Origin: Haloferax gibbonsii ATCC 33959
GTDB lineage: Archaea > Halobacteriota > Halobacteria > Halobacteriales > Haloferacaceae
DNA length: 64,000 nt
NCBI RefSeq assembly: GCF_000336775.1
Contig: NZ_AOLJ01000018.1
Coordinates: forward strand, 10,938-74,937
Direction of reading: 5' to 3'
Each line of letters starts with the position of its first letter. The stretch's first letter is position 1. The notes beneath the pieces are model-generated. The model was not told the origin of the DNA. It did no database searches and saw nothing but the letters and a program-made list of their open reading frames with translations. This document shows, in pieces, positions 25,648-34,330 of this stretch. The position numbers and the translations under genes are program-made.

Positions 25648-27072
25648 ATGCTTCCGACCCGTCGGTGGGCCGCGCTCGCAGGCGTCGCCTGCTTCCTCGC
25701 CGTCTACGCGGTCGTCCTCGACGAGCCGACGCCGCTTTTCGCAGCCTGCGGTCTCGCCGCGTGGCTCGTCGTCGCGCAGGTCGACGCCGTCGGGACGATG
25801 TGCTCGGTCGACCGCGACCTCTCGGCGAGCGTCTCGGTCGAGCCGACGTCGGTGTACGTCGACGACCGCGCCGCGGTGACGCTGACGGCGTCGCTGTCCG
25901 AGGCCGTCGACGCGCCAGTCGAGGTCGAACTCGTCGCGCCGCCGAGCGTGAACGCGCCGGAGCGCGCGCGCCGGACGGTCGCGTTCGACCCCGGCGAGAC
26001 CGCCGGGTCGGTCACGTGCAGTATCGAGTTCCCCGTCGCCGGGCGAATCGCGTTCGACGAGGTCGAAGTCGACATCGAGGACCGCGCCGGCTTCTTCACC
26101 GAGACGCTGACGCTCGGCGCCGACGCCCGCTGTCTGGTCGAATCGCCGGCCCCCGACGGCATCCACGTCGGTCGCGGCGGCGAACTGGTCGGCGCGTCCT
26201 TCGGCGACCACTCCAGCGACCAGACCGGGCCGGGGCTCGTCCCCCACGAGACGCGGCAGTACCTCCCCGGCGACACGCTGTCGCAGATCGACTGGAAGAC
26301 CACCGCGCGCATGGACCACCCGTACATCCGCGAGTTCGAGTCCGAGTCCGACTACCTGCTGTCGCTCGTGGTCGACTGCGGTTCGAACATGAACCGCGGT
26401 CCGACCGGGCGAACGATGCTCTCGTACGCTCGCGAGGTCGCGCTCGGCCTCATCGACGCCGCCGACTCCCACGGCGACCCCGTCTCGGCGCAGTTCGTCG
26501 GCGACGCCGGGACGACGTGGGAGTTCGGCCCCTCGTCGTCCTCGAACGCCTACCAGACGATTCGGCGGCGGCTGCTCTCGATAGAGCCGACTCGGCGTTC
26601 GCGTCGTCCGGTCGGCACGTCTCGGCCGGTCGCCCCCGAAGACGCCCGCAAGCGGAGTCGCCTCCTCGACGGCGACGACTCGGCGTTCGCGTCGACGCTC
26701 CGCCCGTACCTCAGCGACGGCGAGAGCTACGTCTCGCGGGTCAGCGACCGACCGATTTTCGACGCGGTGAAGTCCGCGTGCTCGCGGTCCGACCGGCAGG
26801 ACCACCTCGTGCTCATCACCGACGACTCGGCGAGAGTCGAGACCTACGAGGCGGTCGTCGTCGCGTCCAAGCGGAGCAGCCAGACGAGCGTCTTCCTCAC
26901 GCCGACGACGTTCTTCGACGACGCCGCCGGGGGCGCGGGCGACACCGCCGGGGTCGTCGCCTTCGAGGAGTTCCGAAAGCGCCTCGAACGGCTCCCGAAC
27001 GTCACCGCCTACGAAGTCGCCCCGAAGAGCGCGATGAACCTGGCTGCGGACCGCGCCACCACAGCGGAGTGA
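25648..27072 (+). CDS. DUF58 domain membrane-associated protein
   Basis: 474 residues from ATG 25648. An open extension before it encodes Arg/Pro-rich sequence and is not used. Two hydrophobic helices (about 8-45) are followed by a beta domain and the DUF58 core with PGDTLSQIDWKTTARM and YIREFESESDYLLSLVVDCG, related to von Willebrand A folds. DUF58 proteins pair with MoxR AAA+ ATPases. Start of a three-gene plus-strand operon; the matching MoxR gene is convergent at 28621. Confidence 0.9.
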   Translation: MLPTRRWAALAGVACFLAVYAVVLDEPTPLFAACGLAAWLVVAQVDAVGTMCSVDRDLSASVSVEPTSVYVDDRAAVTLTASLSEAVDAPVEVELVAPPSVNAPERARRTVAFDPGETAGSVTCSIEFPVAGRIAFDEVEVDIEDRAGFFTETLTLGADARCLVESPAPDGIHVGRGGELVGASFGDHSSDQTGPGLVPHETRQYLPGDTLSQIDWKTTARMDHPYIREFESESDYLLSLVVDCGSNMNRGPTGRTMLSYAREVALGLIDAADSHGDPVSAQFVGDAGTTWEFGPSSSSNAYQTIRRRLLSIEPTRRSRRPVGTSRPVAPEDARKRSRLLDGDDSAFASTLRPYLSDGESYVSRVSDRPIFDAVKSACSRSDRQDHLVLITDDSARVETYEAVVVASKRSSQTSVFLTPTTFFDDAAGGAGDTAGVVAFEEFRKRLERLPNVTAYEVAPKSAMNLAADRATTAE

Positions 27073-27078
27073 ACACCG

Positions 27079-27591
27079 ATGGAGACACCTGTGAACCAGA
27101 GCGAACGGACGATTCGAACCGTGTTGGACGCGAACGAACTCACCCCGATGGACGTGGTCGGCGTCCTCTGTGTCACGCTCGTGGCGGGGCTGACGAGCGG
27201 GCTGTGGGGCGTCGCCGCCGGCGTCCTCGTCCTCGCCGTCGCGGCGGCGACGACGGGACCGCTCGCGTTCGTCGTCGCCCAACTGACCGCCGTCTCGCTC
27301 TTCGGAGACGCGAGCCTCGTCGCGCTCGGTGGCGCGCAGCTCGCGGCGTTCCCGCTCCTCGCGAGCGCGGCGTGCGCGTGGCCGCCGAACCGGTCGCGAC
27401 TCGCTCGGCTGGCGGCGGGGTACGTCCTCGCGCTCGGGGTGGCGTGGGCGCTCTGGACGTCGTTCCGGTGGGCGTGGCAGGCCGCGCTGGTCGCCGTCGT
27501 CCTCGCGGCGGCGGTCGCCTACGGGCTTCACCGCTACGAGCGCGTCGCGCTCGGCCTCGTGAGCGCGCCGGACGCGGGGGCGGAGCGATGA
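27079..27591 (+). CDS. Polytopic membrane protein of DUF58 operon
   Basis: 170 residues, five to six hydrophobic helices after a polar N-terminus (first about 25). Six bases after the DUF58 stop, and overlapping the next gene by ATGA. Proteins like this accompany DUF58/DUF4129/DUF4350 genes in haloarchaea; no biochemical role is known to me. Confidence 0.8.
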   Translation: METPVNQSERTIRTVLDANELTPMDVVGVLCVTLVAGLTSGLWGVAAGVLVLAVAAATTGPLAFVVAQLTAVSLFGDASLVALGGAQLAAFPLLASAACAWPPNRSRLARLAAGYVLALGVAWALWTSFRWAWQAALVAVVLAAAVAYGLHRYERVALGLVSAPDAGAER

Positions 27592-28610
27592 GCGCGGACA
27601 GTCCCTCGGACCGACCCGACCGTGAGTTGGCGAACGGCGAGACCCGCGCCGTCGTTTCGGCCGCGAGCCGAGGCGACGGCGACGCCGGCCGGGACGACAC
27701 CGACGAGGCGACCCCCGACCGCGTCGAAGTCGCCGACCTCCGGCGCGAGAACGTCCGACTCAGACAGCGCTACGAGGCGCTTCGAAGGGGTCGGTACCGA
27801 CAGACCGCGACCGCGCTGGCCGCGCTGGGCGTCGCCGGCCTCCTCGGCGGTGCGGTCTTTCCGCCCGTCCGGGAGACGCTCGTCGTCCTCGGCGCTATCG
27901 GGCTGTTCGCCGCCGCGGTGACGCGGTATCTCAGCCCCGAGCGGTTCATCCCTGTCGGCGTCGGCTCGTCCGTGTTCGGCGCGCACGCGAGCAACCACGC
28001 CGCCGTCGTCGACGAACTCGGCCTGCAGGACACGATGGTCTACGTCCCCGACGCCGACCGCGACGCCGTTCGGCTGTTCGTCCCGGAGCACCGCGGCTAC
28101 GCGCTTCCCGACGCCGAGGCGCTCCGCGACACCTTCGTCGTCAGCGACGACGAACTGGCGCGCGGCGTCGCGTTCAACCCCAGCGGCGGCGGCCTGTTCG
28201 ACGAGTTCGAGCGGAGCCTCGACGGCCCGCTCGGCGGCGACCCCGAGACGCTCGCCCGACAGGCGACCGACGCCCTCGTGGAACTGTTCGAACTCGCCGA
28301 GACCGCGACCGCCGAGGCTGACGCCGACGACGGTCGCCTGACGGTCCGCGTGGAGGACTGCCGGTTCGGGTCGGCCGAGACGTTCGACACGCCCGTCGCG
28401 TCGTTCGTCGCCGTCGCCGTCGCCCGCGGCCTCGGCGCGCCGGTCGTCGCCGAGGTCGCCGCCGGCGAGGAGATGGACTTCGCCGTCACCTGCCGGTGGG
28501 ACGTCGAAGACGACGAGGAAATCGAGTCGTCCGCGGGCGCGGCGTCGGAGGTCGAGGGTGAGAGCGAAGAAGCAGAAGCGGAAACAGAAACAGAAGCCGA
28601 CGAGCGGTAG
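27588..28610 (+). CDS. Membrane-anchored acidic protein of DUF58 operon
   Basis: 340 residues. The disordered start is followed by a coiled coil (about 48-68, VEVADLRRENVRLRQRYEAL) and two membrane helices (about 75-112). The large soluble domain (about 120-310) contains GSSVFGAHASNHAAVVDELG and DARLF-like strand patterns, and a tail of alternating Glu/Thr/Ala ends the protein. The start overlaps the previous stop (ATGA). The family is one I have seen in haloarchaeal MoxR clusters, but I cannot name a function. Confidence 0.8.
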   Translation: MSADSPSDRPDRELANGETRAVVSAASRGDGDAGRDDTDEATPDRVEVADLRRENVRLRQRYEALRRGRYRQTATALAALGVAGLLGGAVFPPVRETLVVLGAIGLFAAAVTRYLSPERFIPVGVGSSVFGAHASNHAAVVDELGLQDTMVYVPDADRDAVRLFVPEHRGYALPDAEALRDTFVVSDDELARGVAFNPSGGGLFDEFERSLDGPLGGDPETLARQATDALVELFELAETATAEADADDGRLTVRVEDCRFGSAETFDTPVASFVAVAVARGLGAPVVAEVAAGEEMDFAVTCRWDVEDDEEIESSAGAASEVEGESEEAEAETETEADER

Positions 28611-28620
28611 CCGACCGTCC

Positions 28621-29610
28621 TCAGTCGTCGTCGCCGGCGACGGAGGGCGTCGCCGACTCGTTGAGGTCGACTTCGGGCGTCGGAACGGTGTCGACGACCT
28701 CCTCGACGACCTCCCGCGGGTCGCGTCCGCTGATGTCCGCCTCGGTCCCGAGGACGAGGCGGTGCGACATGATGATGGGCGCGAGCCGCTTCACGTCGTC
28801 CGGAATCACGTAGTCGCGGCCGCGAATCGCCGCGGCGGCCTTGCCGGCCCGGAGGAACGCAAGCGACGCGCGGGGCGACGCGCCGAAGTCGACCGCGGCG
28901 TGCGTCCGCGTCGCGCCGACGAGGTCGAGGATGTAGTCGAACACCTTGTCGTCGACGTGCACGTCCGTGACGACCTGTCGGGCCTCCCCGATGTCGGCGT
29001 CGTCGATGACGTTCGAGATATCCGAGGGCTTGAGCGACGGCGAGCGGTCGAAGCGTTCGAGAATCTCCCGCTCGTCGGCCCGCTCGGGGATTTCGACGAC
29101 GACCTTGAACTGGAAGCGGTCGCGCTGGGCCTCCGGGAGGTTGAACGTCCCCTCGTACTCGATGGGGTTCTGCGTGGCGACGACCATGAACGGATAGGGG
29201 AGTTTGAGCGTCTCGCCCTCGATGGTCACCTGTCCCTCTTCCATCGCTTCGAGGAGGGCTGACTGCGTCTTCGGCGTCGCCCGGTTTATCTCGTCGGCGA
29301 GGACGACGTTCGAGAAGACCGGCCCCCGCTGGAGTTCGAACTCGCCGAGGTTCTCGCGGTAGATGTGGGTGCCCGTGATGTCCGCCGGTAGCACGTCGGG
29401 CGTCATCTGAATCCGCTGGTAGTCGAGGTTCGCGGCGTGGGCGAACAGGTTGGCGATGGTCGTCTTGGCCACGCCAGGAACCCCTTCGAGGAGGACGTGC
29501 CCGTTCGTCAGCAACGCGATGGTGAGCGCCTCTATCGCGTCTTCGTTCCCGACGAGGAGTTGCGACGTCTCGTCCAGGATGGCCTCGTAGACCTCTTCGG
29601 GAGCACTCAT
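28621..29610 (-). CDS. MoxR-family AAA+ ATPase
   Basis: 329 residues from ATG 29610 (MSAPEEVYEAILDE). Walker A GVPGVAKT, Walker B VLADEIN, sensor VATQNP, arginine-finger region FNLPEAQRDRF, and the MoxR lid domain are all present. MoxR ATPases act as chaperones that mature complexes together with DUF58 or VWA partners; the DUF58 gene lies convergently 1.5 kb away. Downstream gene of a minus-strand operon that includes the DUF4350 gene. Confidence 0.92.
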   Translation of the reverse strand: MSAPEEVYEAILDETSQLLVGNEDAIEALTIALLTNGHVLLEGVPGVAKTTIANLFAHAANLDYQRIQMTPDVLPADITGTHIYRENLGEFELQRGPVFSNVVLADEINRATPKTQSALLEAMEEGQVTIEGETLKLPYPFMVVATQNPIEYEGTFNLPEAQRDRFQFKVVVEIPERADEREILERFDRSPSLKPSDISNVIDDADIGEARQVVTDVHVDDKVFDYILDLVGATRTHAAVDFGASPRASLAFLRAGKAAAAIRGRDYVIPDDVKRLAPIIMSHRLVLGTEADISGRDPREVVEEVVDTVPTPEVDLNESATPSVAGDDD

Positions 29611-29724
29611 ATACGAGACACTCAGGACGGCGACCACATATAACTGCGGTCTCGGTGCCCCGGCGAGCGAGCGGGCCAGACGAGTAGGCCGACAGCGCCG
29701 GACGACCGCGGTCGCGGCGACAGA

Positions 29725-30630
29725 CTACGAGCGCCGGCCGCGGCGGGCGACGAGCGCGACCGCGCCGACGACGAAGCCGCCGAACAGGAGTTGGAGTCCG
29801 CCGGAGCCCCGGAGCGCCCGGAGCGCGACCTGCAGCGGCGGGCGCTCCTCGGCGTGCGAGAAGTCCAACACGACGGTCGGCCGGTCGGCGACGAGCGCCT
29901 CGGCGAACGCCCGGTTGTCCGGCCGTTCGAGCATCGCGTTGATGAAGACGCTCGGGTCGCTCACGACGACCACGTCGCCCGCGCCGAGGCGCTCCGTGGT
30001 CACGACGGGGTGCGAACGGAGCGTCTCGCTCTCGTCGAGTTCGCCGTCGTCGTCGCGGTCGAGATACGAGAAGTTCGACGAGCGGACGAGGACGGTGCTT
30101 TCGTTTTCGGTCACCGTCGCCGGGTGGTTCAGCGTGAGTTGCGTCACGTCGCGGGTCAGCGGGTCCGCGGCGACGCGCGTCGCCACCGGGAGCGCGCCGG
30201 ATTTGTACTGGTGGCGGTCGTCGCGGAGCGGCGTCTGATTGATGCGTGCCGACGCGCCCAGTCGGCCGAGCAGGTCGTTGCCGTGGGGCCTGAAGTCGTC
30301 GGCGACGACGACGGTCCCGCCGGCCCGGACGAACGCCTCGATGCGGTCGGCCTCGGCGTCGGTGTAGCCCCGCTCCGGCGAGATGACGAACGCGACGGTG
30401 CCCGCGGGGTCGACCTCGCCGTACTCGGTGGTGTTGTAGACGACTTCGGTCTCGGCACCCGCGTCCGATGCGACCCCGCGGATGCCGGAGCCGCCGTCCC
30501 ACGCGGCGTTGAACGCGCCGTAGGTGGACGAGGAGGTGCTCGCGCCGACGCCGACACCGAGGAGCATCGTGACGAGGAGCGCCGCGGCCAAGAGATGCGG
30601 GTAGCCGACCTCGCGGGAGCCGACGCGCAC
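29725..30630 (-). CDS. DUF4350 domain membrane protein
   Basis: 301 residues from GTG 30630, right after the stop of the upstream gene (TGA-GTG). The signal anchor (about 11-33) is followed by an extracytoplasmic alpha/beta domain with EVDPAGTVAFVISPERGYT, RAGGTVVVADDFRPHGNDL and VVVVSDPSVFINAML, and a C-terminal membrane helix (about 275-295). This GATase-like DUF4350 fold is a usual companion of MoxR, DUF58 and DUF4129. No catalytic residues were identified. Confidence 0.88.
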   Translation of the reverse strand: MRVGSREVGYPHLLAAALLVTMLLGVGVGASTSSSTYGAFNAAWDGGSGIRGVASDAGAETEVVYNTTEYGEVDPAGTVAFVISPERGYTDAEADRIEAFVRAGGTVVVADDFRPHGNDLLGRLGASARINQTPLRDDRHQYKSGALPVATRVAADPLTRDVTQLTLNHPATVTENESTVLVRSSNFSYLDRDDDGELDESETLRSHPVVTTERLGAGDVVVVSDPSVFINAMLERPDNRAFAEALVADRPTVVLDFSHAEERPPLQVALRALRGSGGLQLLFGGFVVGAVALVARRGRRS

Positions 30631-30906
30631 TCAGAACACCCCCGGCGGGAGGATGTCGAGGATGCGTCTGACCACGATGTAGCCGAAGGCGACGAGACCG
30701 CCGCCGATGAGCCACAGGAGCCGTCGCCGCCACGCGGGCGTCACTGCGACCGGCGCGGTGAGTTCGACGACGACGAGGAAACCGATGAGAGACACGACGA
30801 AGACCAGCTCGTACGAAAGCGAGTCGAGGAGGACCAAGACGAGGGTCGCGCCGAGCATCCAGGCGAGCTGGGCGCGGATGAACCGCTCGCGTCGTGCCGT
30901 TGCCAT
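30631..30906 (-). CDS. Small membrane protein of MoxR operon
   Basis: 91 residues: Arg-rich cytoplasmic start, two central helices (about 12-50), then a positively charged loop and a third helix (about 62-80). First gene of the operon followed by DUF4350 and MoxR, and directly abutting the former. It fits the small membrane subunits found in such clusters; no named function. Confidence 0.75.
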   Translation of the reverse strand: MATARRERFIRAQLAWMLGATLVLVLLDSLSYELVFVVSLIGFLVVVELTAPVAVTPAWRRRLLWLIGGGLVAFGYIVVRRILDILPPGVF

Positions 30907-31025
30907 GTACGGTCGTGGACGGGGCGGGATAACTAAACTATCGCTTGTGGGGCCCGGTCAGGACGCGGGCGGTGTGAGGTGCGACCGTCGGTGACGCGCG
31001 TCGCGAGCGACACCGCGCTCGCCAG

Positions 31026-31874
31026 TCAATCGGAGCGGGTTCTCACCCAGAAACACAGCACGGCGGCGAGGAGCGAGCAGGCGGTGAGGAGTATCGACGG
31101 GCCGGGAACGGCCGTCTCAGTCGAGTCCGTCGAGCGCTCGGTGGTGGCTCGTGCGGTCTCGGCCTGTCCGTCCGTCGTTGCGCTCGCCGTCGATGACGAC
31201 GACGTCGCGGGCGAACTCGTGTTGTTCGCGTCCGTCCCGGAATCACCCATCGCCGAGACGGTCAACTCGCCACCTGTAGCGTCCGAGTCGGCATCGGAAC
31301 CGCCGCCGCCGTCTTGCGACGACGAACTGTCATCGGCCGTATCTGCGTCCGCGGTCGTCGTGGCGTTCGAACTCACCTCGCCGACGGCGAGACTCCCGTT
31401 CTCGACGGCGTCGATTCGGTAGCTGACACCCGCTTCGCTCCCGACGTCGGTCACGTTCACGCCGATTGGGGACGTCCCGTTCGCGCTGCCTTCGACGGTG
31501 ACGGTCGCGATAGTGACGGACCCCGACTGCGACGTGTCGATGAGCGCGCCGTAGAGGCGAACTCGCGAACGCCCGTCGTCGTACGTGACCTCGTTCAGGC
31601 CGGGGTCGGGAACGAACGACGCGTTAGCGACGGACGCAATCGAACCGTTGACGCGGACGGTCACGTCGACCGCGCCAACCCCGCCGCCGTCGAGGCCGCG
31701 GACCACGAGGTCGTAGGTCGTCGTCGACCCCACGTCCGTCTCTTGGGACGCCGGCGTCACGACGACCGAAACGTCGTCCTGCGCTGCCGCCACCCCCACG
31801 GGGGCGACGGCGAGGCTGGAGCTGACGAGCACAAGCAGTCCGAGCGGGACGACGAGAGCCTGTCGAGTCGACAT
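31026..31874 (-). CDS. Surface cohesin-like protein with PGPS-type C-terminal anchor
   Basis: 282 residues from ATG 31874 (upstream open frame is Arg-rich and excluded). Signal peptide (1-30), a cohesin-like beta domain (about 32-165: VGSTTTYDLVVRGLDGGG, then VTIATVTVEG), an acidic/Ser/Thr-rich stalk with glycosylation sites (about 175-250), and a C-terminal anchor VPGPSILLTACSLLAAV plus RTRSD. The end resembles PGF-CTERM in layout but has PGPS instead. Divergent from a dockerin-bearing subtilase, its likely partner. Confidence 0.85.
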   Translation of the reverse strand: MSTRQALVVPLGLLVLVSSSLAVAPVGVAAAQDDVSVVVTPASQETDVGSTTTYDLVVRGLDGGGVGAVDVTVRVNGSIASVANASFVPDPGLNEVTYDDGRSRVRLYGALIDTSQSGSVTIATVTVEGSANGTSPIGVNVTDVGSEAGVSYRIDAVENGSLAVGEVSSNATTTADADTADDSSSSQDGGGGSDADSDATGGELTVSAMGDSGTDANNTSSPATSSSSTASATTDGQAETARATTERSTDSTETAVPGPSILLTACSLLAAVLCFWVRTRSD

Positions 31875-31965
31875 TCGAATTCGGTATCGGCGTGTTGAGA
31901 GTCGGACTACTTTTCTGTTCCGGGACCGGCGGTGAGCGGGACGCTGGGGTGCAGCCGTCGGCACG

Positions 31966-31995
31966 TAGTGTAATGTGAATATGCCTGTTACACTA
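31966..31995. promoter_or_regulatory. Perfect 8-bp inverted repeat between cohesin and dockerin genes
   Basis: TAGTGTAA (31966-31973) and TTACACTA (31988-31995), separated by 14 bp, lie in the 242-bp divergent promoter region. The arm centres are about two helical turns apart, the geometry of a dimeric repressor site. It would be suited to co-regulating both genes. Confidence 0.55.
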
Positions 31996-32116
31996 GTCGG
32001 TCGACGAGTCGGTACGACCGATGGATGTTTTAGGCTTGTAGCCGGGATGGACACTACCTATCGAGTAAGATGCTCGCCGTCACAGCCGTGTTCCCACCCA
32101 GACGACTCTCGAAGAG

Positions 32117-34321
32117 ATGATTCGAACGCAACGAGGGACACGGGCCGTCGTCGTCGGCATCGTGTTCTGTCTCCTCCTGAGCGCGGCGCTCGCGCCGGTT
32201 TCGGAAGCGACGCTCCCCACAACTGACGTCGACTCAGGAGGACCCGAACGCAGTACGACCGCGGCGACCGTCACCGACCCCGCGAATAACACGACCGCAT
32301 CCGACAACGGAACGACCGGGAGCGACGTTCTCTCGGGCGTCGCGGCGTACCGACTATCGCGCGCGGAGTCGGACGAACTCGTCCCGGTAATCCTCGTCTT
32401 CGACGACCAGTCGCGCGAGTCACGCGACGGGGGCGGTCGCAACGACACGACGGCGCGCGCACAAATCAGAGCGACGACCAACCGGACGCAGTCCGACGTG
32501 CGCGAATTCCTCGACGCTCGGCGGGCGAACGGGACCGTTGCGGACGTGAAACCGTTCTGGACTCGAAACGCGCTCGCCGTCGAGGCGACGCCCGCTGTCG
32601 TGCGGACGCTCGGCGGGATGCCGAACGTGTCCGCGATTCACTACGACAGGCCGATTTACGCGACGGGGTCGGTCGCGCCGAGCGTCGCCGCGTATCTGGA
32701 CTCGCTGTCCGCGTACGGCGAGACGGTCCGACCGGACAGCGTTCAGCGCGCGACGAGCGGAACGGAGTCGTGGAGCGTCAAATCGGTCGGTGCCGACGAC
32801 GTACAGGCGCGCGGAATCACCGGTTCGGGCGCGAACGTCAGCGTCATCGACAGCGGCATCGACGACAGCCACCCGGCGCTCCGCGGGCAGGTCGTTCGGT
32901 GGCAGGACTTCGTCGGCGACTCGTCGGAGCCGTTCGACCCGTGGGGCCACGGCACGCACGTCGCGGGGACGGTCGCCGGTCGGGCGGACGCCAAGAAAGC
33001 AGTCGGTGTCGCACCCGGAGCGCAACTGTTCGGCGCGCGCGCCCTCAACGCCGACGGACAGGGCAGTATGTCGGACGTGATGGCGGCGATGGAGTGGAGC
33101 GCCGAGAACCACGCGGACGTGGTCTCCGCGAGTCTCGGTGCTAGTCCGTTCCCGCTCGAGTACCGCGGGGAACGGGGGGTCCGGCCGAACGAGACCGGAA
33201 CCGCGGACATCGAACTCTACGCGAACGGCTCCGGCGTGTACCAGACCAACGCGAAGTACGACGGGTTCAAACCGGCGTACGTCTACGTGCTCGTCGAACC
33301 GACGCGGGTCGGCGGCGAGCAGATACAGAGCGACGAGCGACGCGCCGAGGTCATGCGGAACCTCTCGGTGACGCTTCGAGACCCCGCGGGCGAAACCCCG
33401 CTCAGAGGCGTCGACGCGGGGTGGTGGTTCGCCGACGGGCGCGTGCCGGCACAAATCGCGTACCAGAGATTCACACCCCGGAACGGGACCGCAATCGAAA
33501 CCCCCGGGAACTGGTCGCTCGACGTCGAGAACGACCACCCCGAGTCGGTGTCGTATCGGTACCGAACGACGGCGTACTACCCGTCGAACGGGAGCGACCA
33601 GTTCTCTCGGTACGTCGACTCGCTCGTGACGACGACGGACACGGTCGCGGTTATCTCGGCCGGCAACGCCGGGTTGCTCGGGAATCGCTCCGTGGCGAGC
33701 CCCGGCGCTTCGGCGGGGGCGATTACCGTCGGTGCGTCACGGCAGACAGCGTCCGACGTGACCTCGTTTTCGAGCCGCGGCCCGGTCGGGTTCGGGGCTG
33801 ACCGGCGACCCGGCATCGACCTCATCGCCCCCGGTGAGAACGTCACGTCCGCGTACTCGACGTCACAGACCGACGAGGCCGAACCGTACGTCACGCGCGA
33901 CGGGACGTCGATGGCGGCCCCGCACGTGAGCGGCACGGTCGCGCTCCTTCTCGACGCGAACCCGAACGCGACTCGCGCCGACGTGACGCGGGTACTCCGG
34001 TCGACGGCGCGACCGCTCCCGCAGACAGCGCCGACCGTCGGCGCGGGAATGCTCGACACGCGGAGCGCGGTCAACGAAACGGCCGAGCTACCCCCCTCCG
34101 TGACGACCGAAACAACGCCACCGACCGACCCCGACGGTGACGGCCGCTACGAGGACGTCAACGGAGACGGCAACGTAACGCTCGCCGACGTGCAGACGCT
34201 GTTCGCCCACCGCGACGCCGGGACGGTCGAAGGCAGTCGGGAGGCGTTCGATTTCTCCGGGAACGGCCGCGTCAACGTCGCGGACGTACAGGCGCTGTTC
34301 GCAAAAATCCGAGAAAACTAG
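32117..34321 (+). CDS. Secreted subtilisin-like (S8) protease with dockerin
   Basis: 734 residues. Signal peptide (1-31), low-complexity linker, I9-like propeptide (about 85-185), then the peptidase with Asp245 (VIDSG), His278 (WGHGTHVAG), oxyanion Asn517 (SAGNAG) and Ser598 (GTSMAAPH). A long insertion between His and Asn carries strands and sequons. The C-terminus (about 672-734) is a type I dockerin with two calcium loops, DVNGDGNVTLAD and DFSGNGRVNVAD. It is an extracellular serine protease probably docked on a cohesin; the neighbour at 31026 is the obvious candidate. Confidence 0.94.
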   Translation: MIRTQRGTRAVVVGIVFCLLLSAALAPVSEATLPTTDVDSGGPERSTTAATVTDPANNTTASDNGTTGSDVLSGVAAYRLSRAESDELVPVILVFDDQSRESRDGGGRNDTTARAQIRATTNRTQSDVREFLDARRANGTVADVKPFWTRNALAVEATPAVVRTLGGMPNVSAIHYDRPIYATGSVAPSVAAYLDSLSAYGETVRPDSVQRATSGTESWSVKSVGADDVQARGITGSGANVSVIDSGIDDSHPALRGQVVRWQDFVGDSSEPFDPWGHGTHVAGTVAGRADAKKAVGVAPGAQLFGARALNADGQGSMSDVMAAMEWSAENHADVVSASLGASPFPLEYRGERGVRPNETGTADIELYANGSGVYQTNAKYDGFKPAYVYVLVEPTRVGGEQIQSDERRAEVMRNLSVTLRDPAGETPLRGVDAGWWFADGRVPAQIAYQRFTPRNGTAIETPGNWSLDVENDHPESVSYRYRTTAYYPSNGSDQFSRYVDSLVTTTDTVAVISAGNAGLLGNRSVASPGASAGAITVGASRQTASDVTSFSSRGPVGFGADRRPGIDLIAPGENVTSAYSTSQTDEAEPYVTRDGTSMAAPHVSGTVALLLDANPNATRADVTRVLRSTARPLPQTAPTVGAGMLDTRSAVNETAELPPSVTTETTPPTDPDGDGRYEDVNGDGNVTLADVQTLFAHRDAGTVEGSREAFDFSGNGRVNVADVQALFAKIREN

Positions 34322-34330
34322 CGGGGTCGG

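Noticed and set aside
28097-30733. 878-codon minus-strand frame across the DUF58/MoxR junction
   Set aside because: It is out of frame with MoxR and DUF4350 and reads as Arg/Pro-rich sequence with no family features.
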